A stretch of DNA of 53,915 nt from Prevotella sp. (GTDB lineage: Bacteria > Bacteroidota > Bacteroidia > Bacteroidales > Bacteroidaceae), in contig JALEVZ010000083.1 in the NCBI GenBank assembly GCA_022788105.1, positions 1-53,915 on the forward strand. The letters are read 5' to 3'. Shown here piece by piece: positions 40,401-47,998 of the stretch. The translations under genes and the position numbers were made by a program. Under the pieces are notes generated by a model, which saw only the letters and a program-made list of their open reading frames with translations, was not told the origin of the DNA and did not search any database. The stretch's first letter is position 1; every line of letters starts with the position of its first letter.

Positions 40401-40444
40401 ACCAATGGCCGCAGCTCGGCTTACCAATAGCCACAGCTCCGCAC
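40401..40444. repeat. 22-bp two-unit array between hflX and DUF4954
   Basis: accaatggccgcagctcggctt (40401) and accaatagccacagctccgcac (40423). Confidence 0.75.
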
Positions 40445-40514
40445 CCCATCCATCCTCACCCCACAGACTAATAAGCGACATACAACACAACATAGCAATA
40501 AATACCAATAAGAT

Positions 40515-42368
40515 ATGGAGTACAGACAGCTTACAGAAGAAGAGATAAGACAACTTGAAGACAACAACTGCTGGGCAGAAGACTGGCAGCGTGTAACCGT
40601 GGCTGAAGAGTTTATGCCTAACTCTATAAAGAACGTAACGTTCTACGGCGACGTGAGACTCGGTGTGTTTGAGAAGACCGTCGAGGTGAGTCAAGGATTC
40701 CTCCGCCGCTCAGGTGTTTACAATGCCACACTCCGCAACGTCACCATCGGCAACAACAGCCTTATTGAGAACATAGGCAACTACATAAACAACTACGTCA
40801 TCGGTTCCGACTGTTACATCTCCAACGTGTGCACAATGGAGACAACGGAAGGGGCGACATACGGTGAAGGCAACATCATAGCAGTGCTCAACGAAGTGGG
40901 CGACGGCAACGTGGTCTCATATCACGGACTTACCAGCCAGATAGCAGCACTCATGGTGAAGCACCATGACAACACAGCGTTTAAGAAAGCACTACGCCGT
41001 CTCATCGCCGAAAACATACAATGCACCGTGCCCGAGACTGGCACCATAGGCAATGACGTAAAGATTGTCAACACCAAAGAGGTAACCAACACCGTTGTCT
41101 ACGACGACTGCGAGATAAACGGAGCCGCTCGAATCAGCGACTGCACCATCATGAGCTCGCCCGAAGCGAGCGTGTTCATAGGCACAGGAGTCATCTGCGA
41201 AAACTCCATCATAGCCCACGGCTCTTCCATTATCAACAGTGTGAAGATGCAAGACTGCTATGTCGGCGAAGCCTGCAAGCTCAGCAACGGCTTCACAGCG
41301 TCGCAGAGCGTGTTCTTCGCCAACAGTTACATGTCCAATGGCGAGGCATGTGCCGCCTTCTGCGGACCGTTCTCGGCAAGCCACCATAAGAGTTCGCTGC
41401 TCATCGGAGGCATGTTCTCGTTCTACAATGCAGGCTCGGCAACCAACTTCAGCAACCACGCCTACAAGATGGGACCCATGCATTACGGCACGATGGAGCG
41501 CGGTGCAAAGACCGCCAGCGGTGCTTACCTGCTCATGCCAGCACACATCGGCACCTTCTCCGTGTGCTTCGGCAAGCTGATGTACCACCCCGACACGCGC
41601 TCACTACCCTTTGCTTACCTCATAGCCTACGGCGACATCATGTATCTTGTGCCAGGCCGCAACCTCACCACCGTGGGTCTTTACCGCGACATACGCAAAT
41701 GGCCGAAGCGTGACATGAGGTCCAAAGACAGTCGCAAGAGCATAGTAAACTTCGACTGGCTCAGCCCCTTCTCTGTAGGAGAGATATTGCAAGGCAAGAA
41801 GATACTTGAGCGTCTGCGCGAAGCATCGGGCGACAACGTGTCCACATACAACTACCACGAATACGTGATAAAGGCCTCATCGCTGCGCAAAGGCATCAAA
41901 TACTACGACATAGCGCTGCGCATCTTCATGGGTGCCGTGCTCAAACGCCACGCCTTAGTAGAGCCGACATCGACCGTTGGCCCTGGAAAGTGGAACGACC
42001 TGTCCGGACTTCTCCTCCCCGACAGCGAGGAACAGAAGTTGGTCAGCGACATTGCCGACGGCACCATCGAGAGCGTTGACGAGATAACCGAGCGCTTCAA
42101 CACCATCAACGACAACTACTCCGAGTATCGTTGGGCATGGGCTTACCGCATGATTCTCGACTACTACGGCCTCACCGAGATAACACCTGCCGACGCCGAG
42201 CGCATACATGCCGACTACATAACAGCCCGCCGCGCATGGATTGCAGAAATAAGGAAAGACGCAGAGAAGGAGTTCCAGCTCGGCGACGTGGAAGAAAGCG
42301 TGTTGCAAAACTTCATTTCGCAGCTCGATAAAGAGATAGATTTCGAGAATATGACATTATATAGTTAA
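40515..42368 (+). CDS. DUF4954 family protein (left-handed beta-helix type)
   Basis: MEYRQLTEEEIRQLEDNNCWAEDWQRVTVAEEFMPNSIKNVTFYGDVRLG and hexapeptide-like repeats. Confidence 0.85.
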   Translation: MEYRQLTEEEIRQLEDNNCWAEDWQRVTVAEEFMPNSIKNVTFYGDVRLGVFEKTVEVSQGFLRRSGVYNATLRNVTIGNNSLIENIGNYINNYVIGSDCYISNVCTMETTEGATYGEGNIIAVLNEVGDGNVVSYHGLTSQIAALMVKHHDNTAFKKALRRLIAENIQCTVPETGTIGNDVKIVNTKEVTNTVVYDDCEINGAARISDCTIMSSPEASVFIGTGVICENSIIAHGSSIINSVKMQDCYVGEACKLSNGFTASQSVFFANSYMSNGEACAAFCGPFSASHHKSSLLIGGMFSFYNAGSATNFSNHAYKMGPMHYGTMERGAKTASGAYLLMPAHIGTFSVCFGKLMYHPDTRSLPFAYLIAYGDIMYLVPGRNLTTVGLYRDIRKWPKRDMRSKDSRKSIVNFDWLSPFSVGEILQGKKILERLREASGDNVSTYNYHEYVIKASSLRKGIKYYDIALRIFMGAVLKRHALVEPTSTVGPGKWNDLSGLLLPDSEEQKLVSDIADGTIESVDEITERFNTINDNYSEYRWAWAYRMILDYYGLTEITPADAERIHADYITARRAWIAEIRKDAEKEFQLGDVEESVLQNFISQLDKEIDFENMTLYS

Positions 42369-42381
42369 TGCCAAGACTATT

Positions 42382-42535
42382 TATAATAAAAGGGAAAGCC
42401 CCTTATAATAAAAAAGAAGGCTATATATAATAAAAGAGAAAGACCCATATAATAAATAAGAAGGCTATATATAATAAAAGGTAAAACCTCATATAATAAA
42501 AGGAAAGAACATATATAATAAAAACAAAGAACAAA
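42382..42535. repeat. 22-bp phased AT-rich array upstream of M16 peptidase
   Basis: tataata cores at 42382, 42404, 42426, 42448, 42470, 42492, 42514, each 22 bp apart. Confidence 0.95.
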
Positions 42536-42587
42536 CATAAATAAAGGCGGAGCCACTGCGTTACGCCACAAAAATACTAACTACAAT

Positions 42588-45497
42588 ATGAAATTAAGAC
42601 AACTATTCATTGCAGCAACAGTTGCACTCGGGCTCGGACTCTCGTTCCATGCCTCGGCCTACGACTACCAGTCTGTAAAGGGTGACATGATGCAAAGCCG
42701 CATCTACACACTTAAAAACGGCCTCACCGTCTATCTGTCTGTAAACAAAGAGAAGCCGCGCATCCAGACCTACATCGCCGTGCGCACGGGAAGCCGCAAC
42801 GACCCGCACGAGACCACGGGTCTCGCCCACTACCTTGAGCACCTCATGTTCAAGGGCACACAGCAGTTCGGCACCTCCGACTACCAAAAAGAGCTGCCCT
42901 ACCTCAACGACATCGAGCGCCGCTACGAGGAGTATCGCCTCGTCACCGACCCCGCACAGCGCAAGCTGCTCTACCACCAGATAGACAGCGTGTCGCAGTT
43001 GGCAGCACAGTACAACATACCCAACGAGTACGACAAGCTCATGTCATCTATCGGAGCAGAAGGTACCAACGCCTACACCTCCAACGATGTGACTTGCTAC
43101 GTGGAGGACATACCCTCCAACGAGGTAGAGAACTGGGCACGCATACAGAGCGACCGTTTCCAGAACATGGTCATCCGCGGATTCCACACCGAGCTTGAAG
43201 CCGTGTATGAGGAGTACAACATATCGCTCGCCAAAGACTCACGCAAGGAGATTGCAGCCTACAACGCCAAGATGTACCCTGGCCATCCCTACGGCATGCA
43301 GACCACTCTCGGCACCGGTGAGCACCTAAAGAATCCTTCCATCACCAACATCAAAAACTACTTCAAGCGCTACTATTGCCCCAACAACGTGGCAATATGT
43401 ATGTCTGGCGACTTCGATCCTGACCAGATGATAGCCACCATAGACAAGTATTTCGGCACATGGAAACCCAACCCCAACCTCACACGTCCCGAATATGCGC
43501 CCGTGCCCACGCTCACCGCACCCACAGACACCACCGTCATAGGCCAGGAGGCAGAGAACGTGATGCTCGGTTGGAAGTTTGAAGGAGCCGCCTCGCTGCA
43601 GCAAGACACCCTCGACGTCATCTCAGACATGCTGTCCAACGGCAAGGCCGGACTCTTCGACCTCAACCTCGACCAGAAGATGATGTACCTCGGCGGCGGA
43701 GCCTTCGCCTATCAGCTGGCAGAATATTCGTCGTTTATAGTTGAAGGTCTGCCTAAGGAAGGTCAGACGCTGGAGGAAGTACGCGACCTTATGCTCGGCG
43801 AGATAGCCAAGCTCAAGCGCGGCGAGTTCTCCGACGACCTCCTGCCGTCTGTCATCAACAACATGAAACTTGCCGCCTACAACGAGATGGAGAGCAACGA
43901 CAGCCGCGCCAACAAGTTTGTCGACGCTTTCATCAACGGCAAGAAATGGAGCGATGTGGTAGGCCGCCTCGACCGAATCAGCCACATCACCAAGCAGCAG
44001 ATTGTCGATTTTGCAAACCGCCACTTCCTCGACAACTACGTTGCAGTGTACAAGCGTCAGGGTGTAGACAACTCTGTGAAGAAGATTGACAAGCCGCAGA
44101 TCACACCTATCCCCTCCAACCGCGACAAGCAGAGCGCCTTCGTGGCAGAGATAGTAAACTCAAAGGTAGAGCCTATCGCCCCCGTGTTCGTCGACTTCAA
44201 GCGCGACATCACCTTCGGCAAGACCAAGAAAGGCCTGCCCGTACAGTACATACAGAACAAGACCAACGGTCTGTTCGCCATGCAGTTCACTTTCGACTTC
44301 GGCACAGAAGCCGACAACCGTCTCAACCTCGCTGCTGGCTACCTCGACTACCTCGGCACCAACAACATGACAGCAGAGCAGCTCAAGCAGCAGTTCTACA
44401 AGCTCGCGTGCTCGTTCAAGGTGTCTGCGGGCCGCAACAAGACCAGAATCAGCCTCTCAGGACTTGACGAGAACAAGGAAGAAGCGCTAAAACTCATGGA
44501 GCAGTTCCTTGCCAACGCTAAGGTCGACGCTGCCGCATGGCAGCAGTTTGTGGCATTAGAGAAGAAGAGCCGCGAGGTGAACAAGCTCAACCAGAGCGCC
44601 AACTTCAGCGCACTATACAGCTACGGCATCTACGGCAAGTACAACCCCTACCGCAACCAGATGACCTATGCCGAGCTCGACAGCGCCAATCCCGCCGACC
44701 TCGTAAAGCTCATAACCACACTCTCGAACTACAAGCACAGCGTGCAGTACTACGGTCCTTCAGAGATGAAACAGGTCATCGCCCTCGTCGACAAGAACCA
44801 CCGCACCGCCAAGAAGATGGGCGATGTGCCCGCTGGACATGAGTATGAAGAGCAGCTCATCACACAAAACGAGATTCTGCTCGCACCATACAACGCAAAG
44901 AACATATACATGCGCCAGTTCAACAACAGTGGCAAGCAGTGGACACCCGACCGCGAACCGCTCGCAGCCATGTTCAACGAGTACTTCGGCGGAGGCATGA
45001 ACACCGTCGTGTTCCAGGAGTTGCGCGAGAGCCGCGGACTGGCTTACAACGCCTACGCAGCCTATGTCACTCCCTCACGCAAGGGCCATCCCGAGTTCGC
45101 GATGACACACATCATCTCGCAGAACGATAAGATGATGGACTGCATACACACCTTCAACGCCATCGTCGACAGCGTGCCGCAGTCGGAGCGCGCCTTCACA
45201 CTTGCCAAGCAGGCACTGATGAAGCGCATAGCCACCGAGCGCACCACCAAGACCGCAATCTTCAGCAAGTACGCACAGGCACAGGAGCTCGGCATCGACT
45301 ACGACATCAACCGCACCATCTACGAGGCTCTGCCCACCATCACACTGCAAGACATCGTGAAGTTTGAGCAGGAAAACATGGCGCACAAGCCCTACCGCTA
45401 CGTCATACTCGGCGACGAGCAGAACCTCGACATCAAGTCTCTGGAGAAGATTGGTCCCATCAAGCGCATAAGCACAGAAGAGATATTCGGATATTAA
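42588..45497 (+). CDS. M16 family zinc metallopeptidase
   Basis: TGLAHYLEHLMFKGT (HxxEH), two M16 halves. Confidence 0.95.
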   Translation: MKLRQLFIAATVALGLGLSFHASAYDYQSVKGDMMQSRIYTLKNGLTVYLSVNKEKPRIQTYIAVRTGSRNDPHETTGLAHYLEHLMFKGTQQFGTSDYQKELPYLNDIERRYEEYRLVTDPAQRKLLYHQIDSVSQLAAQYNIPNEYDKLMSSIGAEGTNAYTSNDVTCYVEDIPSNEVENWARIQSDRFQNMVIRGFHTELEAVYEEYNISLAKDSRKEIAAYNAKMYPGHPYGMQTTLGTGEHLKNPSITNIKNYFKRYYCPNNVAICMSGDFDPDQMIATIDKYFGTWKPNPNLTRPEYAPVPTLTAPTDTTVIGQEAENVMLGWKFEGAASLQQDTLDVISDMLSNGKAGLFDLNLDQKMMYLGGGAFAYQLAEYSSFIVEGLPKEGQTLEEVRDLMLGEIAKLKRGEFSDDLLPSVINNMKLAAYNEMESNDSRANKFVDAFINGKKWSDVVGRLDRISHITKQQIVDFANRHFLDNYVAVYKRQGVDNSVKKIDKPQITPIPSNRDKQSAFVAEIVNSKVEPIAPVFVDFKRDITFGKTKKGLPVQYIQNKTNGLFAMQFTFDFGTEADNRLNLAAGYLDYLGTNNMTAEQLKQQFYKLACSFKVSAGRNKTRISLSGLDENKEEALKLMEQFLANAKVDAAAWQQFVALEKKSREVNKLNQSANFSALYSYGIYGKYNPYRNQMTYAELDSANPADLVKLITTLSNYKHSVQYYGPSEMKQVIALVDKNHRTAKKMGDVPAGHEYEEQLITQNEILLAPYNAKNIYMRQFNNSGKQWTPDREPLAAMFNEYFGGGMNTVVFQELRESRGLAYNAYAAYVTPSRKGHPEFAMTHIISQNDKMMDCIHTFNAIVDSVPQSERAFTLAKQALMKRIATERTTKTAIFSKYAQAQELGIDYDINRTIYEALPTITLQDIVKFEQENMAHKPYRYVILGDEQNLDIKSLEKIGPIKRISTEEIFGY

Positions 45498-45510
45498 GCA
45501 TTTAAGTTTC

Positions 45511-45661
45511 GCCTGCCAATGGCAGGCTGACAGTTAACGAGCTAACAAGTTGACGAGCTGCTTGCTTTATAACTCAAATCTTTTTAACGAATAAGAGTAA
45601 GCTTAGGTAGCAGCTTGTCTACTCGTCCACTCGTTAACTACCAGCAAGTCAATGGCTTGCG
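45511..45661. repeat. Long imperfect inverted repeat with nested hairpins
   Basis: agttaacgagctaacaagttgacgagctgct (45532-45562) versus inverted agcagcttgtctactcgtccactcgttaact (45609-45639), flanked by hairpins gcctgccaatggcaggc and gcaagtcaatggcttgc. Confidence 0.85.
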
Positions 45662-45683
45662 AAACTCTAATAAACACAAAACA

Positions 45684-45741
45684 AAAAATCCGCCAATATG
45701 CCACGGCCCGTTCGTTAGGCCCACATATTGGCGGATTTTCG
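45684..45741. terminator. bidirectional terminator between M16 and C_GCAxxG_C_C genes
   Basis: aaaaatccgccaatatg...catattggcggatttt. Confidence 0.8.
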
Positions 45742-45791
45742 TGTTTAAGCGTCGCAAGACAGCGACCGATAGCACTTACACAAAGCGCCCC

Positions 45792-46277
45792 TTACTTCTC
45801 CTCCTTGCGCTGCAAATACTCTGCAAAGATGCGCGCCGCACTCTCAACCTTAGCGGCACAGGGGCGCGTCTTGTAATACTCAGCGGTACGTGCAGACGCC
45901 TCGTAGCTCGACTGCGCCTTCTCATGTCCCTTCAGACCGAGTATTTCGGCACAAATCAGCGACCCGTTCTGAGCCTTAGACTGTGCGAGCAGCTCCTGCA
46001 CCACCTTATAGCAGGCAGACTTACCCTCGCGGTCGCTGCCCTCGGTCTGTCCGCAGTCGAGTCCGACAAGCGTCACTATGCCCGACACAGCGCCACACAT
46101 CATGCGCAGACGCCCCACTCCGCCGCCGAAGCCAGCAGCAATGCGCTTTGCCATCGCGTCGTCGAGACCATACAGGTCGGCAAAGGCAGCCACCACAGAC
46201 TGGCAGCAGCCGTAGCCCTGCATGAAGTTATCTACAGCGCGGTCTACGCGTTCTTGCAAATTGTCACTCAGTTTCAT
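45792..46277 (-). CDS. C_GCAxxG_C_C family protein
   Basis: GYGCCQSVVAAFADLYGLDDAMAKRIAAGFGGGVGRLRMMCGAVSG; start placed at internal Met MKLSDNLQERV. Confidence 0.9.
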   Translation of the reverse strand: MKLSDNLQERVDRAVDNFMQGYGCCQSVVAAFADLYGLDDAMAKRIAAGFGGGVGRLRMMCGAVSGIVTLVGLDCGQTEGSDREGKSACYKVVQELLAQSKAQNGSLICAEILGLKGHEKAQSSYEASARTAEYYKTRPCAAKVESAARIFAEYLQRKEEK

Positions 46278-46339
46278 ATCTATCTTACAATTAGTTTTAA
46301 AGTTCAAAAAAACACGTTCTTTCCAAACAGACAGACACT

Positions 46340-47221
46340 TCACTTGCCCACATACTGCTTGAAGAAGCGCCACAACTCCTGTCCCGTGTCCATGTCGGCC
46401 GTGTGCCAACAGTGATCGCCACCAACCACCTCGTACAGCCACACGTCACAACCGTTGTCGCCACCGAGGAAGCTGTGCTTCACGACACGGTGTCCGTTTG
46501 ACGGTGTGCGTGCCGGCAGCTCCTCCACCTGTTCGTGCGTGCAGCGGTTAAGAGCCACCATACGCCCCACGGCTATGGGCACAGGCAGGTACGCGTTCCA
46601 CCCACCGCGGTTGTCAATGTCGCCAGTCCACTCCGACACCCGGTCTTCCGTGCCGTGTATCTCCATAAAGGGCACCTGTCGCTGCGGCGTAAATTGCTTG
46701 TACATCCACACCAACGTCAGTCCTGCCACCGACCCTATGGCTTTAAACACGCGGCGGTTGCTGTAAGCCATGAGGTAGCACATCTCGCCACCATTGGACA
46801 TGCCGGTAAGGAAAGCGTCGGTCGGACTAAGTTTGTGTTTGCGCTGCAGATGGCGCACGAGGCGGCACAAGTCGTCGACATCGTCGACCTGCCACCCTTT
46901 CTGCATGGGGTAGCCCACGTTCCAACCGCGCACACCAGTAGGGTCTTTCAGTCCCTGCGGCACACACAAGGCAAAGCCCTCGGCGCGCGCTATGCTGTCC
47001 ATGCAGGTCACAGGGTCGATGTCGCAATTATAACCATGCAGCAGCACCACCAGCGGCGTGTGGCCGTCGGTGTGGCGTGGCAGCACAAGGCGGTAGCGGC
47101 GCATATTGCCATTTATCTTTACAGAGTCCATAGTCTCAATAGAAGCGCTCTCGGTCTGTGCCGACACAGGCATGACAGCCAGCAGCATGAGGAGCGACAG
47201 TAGCAAAAATCTGATTTTCAT
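46340..47221 (-). CDS. alpha/beta hydrolase, PHB depolymerase/feruloyl esterase-like
   Basis: Signal peptide; PLVVLLHGYNCD; DAFLTGMSNGGEMCYLMAY. Confidence 0.87.
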   Translation of the reverse strand: MKIRFLLLSLLMLLAVMPVSAQTESASIETMDSVKINGNMRRYRLVLPRHTDGHTPLVVLLHGYNCDIDPVTCMDSIARAEGFALCVPQGLKDPTGVRGWNVGYPMQKGWQVDDVDDLCRLVRHLQRKHKLSPTDAFLTGMSNGGEMCYLMAYSNRRVFKAIGSVAGLTLVWMYKQFTPQRQVPFMEIHGTEDRVSEWTGDIDNRGGWNAYLPVPIAVGRMVALNRCTHEQVEELPARTPSNGHRVVKHSFLGGDNGCDVWLYEVVGGDHCWHTADMDTGQELWRFFKQYVGK

Positions 47222-47252
47222 AAAGCAATGTAGTTTTAATAGTAAACAGATG

Positions 47253-47260
47253 CAAAGATA
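47253..47260 (-). promoter_or_regulatory. -7 box TATCTTTG upstream of esterase
   Basis: TAnnTTTG on minus strand 32 bp before the start. Confidence 0.55.
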
Positions 47261-47422
47261 GCGTTTTGTTTCATATTTTAGCGTTTTTTTCTTCTCCATT
47301 TGGATAAAAAAAGTAAATTTCACCTATTCCTAACGACTTCGACTACGTTGACGACATCGACGATTAGGAAAGCAGCGACAGGTGCTGACGCCACCTCTGA
47401 CAACCGCTGCATATTTATACGA

Positions 47423-47584
47423 CATAGCGATTAACACCCAACACCGTTTCCAAAGGGGTCCTTTGACAAAAAGAAAGGGCCCCTTTGTCGTTTCCATTAG
47501 GCCCGTTTGACGTCGTCACTACGGCCCTTTGACATCGCCACTACGGCCCTTTGGCAAAGGCGCCGAGGTTTTAACATCTGTTAA
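47423..47584 (+). repeat. Composite 22-bp-unit element, copy 4 (variant left end, truncated right end)
   Basis: Units 47445, 47467, 47489, 47511, 47533 then caaaggcgccgaggttTTAACatctGTTAA (47555-47584); possible extra unit at 47423. Confidence 0.92.
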
Positions 47585-47832
47585 TAAAACAGTTTTCCAA
47601 AACCCGTCTTTTTCTGACAAAAAGTTAGCGCATACGCCTTTTTACTTACACCGTGCAAATATGGCTTACAGACTGCGTTTTTCATAAATATGCAACGCTA
47701 CGTATAATTATTCACCTCACACCCTACGTAACTTGCAGTGCGCCAACTGATTCAAGTCAATTTTCATACACCGCCGTAGCGAAACGAACAAAATATATTC
47801 ACATTTGTTTGCATAATATGCTATAAAATCAG

Positions 47833-47840
47833 TAACTTTG
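47833..47840 (+). promoter_or_regulatory. -7 box TAACTTTG of thiamine operon
   Basis: TAnnTTTG just upstream of TPP riboswitch. Confidence 0.65.
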
Positions 47841-47854
47841 CACCCGACTTACAG

Positions 47855-47941
47855 AGCGTAGGTTAAGGGGTGTCCGAGGTTTCGGGCTGAGATTATACCC
47901 TCATACTTGATCCGGGTAATGCCGGCGAAAGGATTGCAAGG
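47855..47941 (+). promoter_or_regulatory. TPP (THI-box) riboswitch
   Basis: ttaaggggtgtcc...gggCTGAGAttatACCCtcatacTTGATCcgGGTAATgCCggCGaaaGGA matches the conserved thi-box core; upstream of thiamine genes. Confidence 0.93.
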
Positions 47942-47998
47942 TACATAAAAAGTGCCCCTTTTTGTGTGTTTTTTTATTTCATATTTCAGGAAAGCAAA

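Noticed and set aside
3521-47584. CRISPR array interpretation of the 22-bp repeats
   Set aside because: Units are contiguous with no unique spacers, unit sequence varies, and there are no cas genes in the window.
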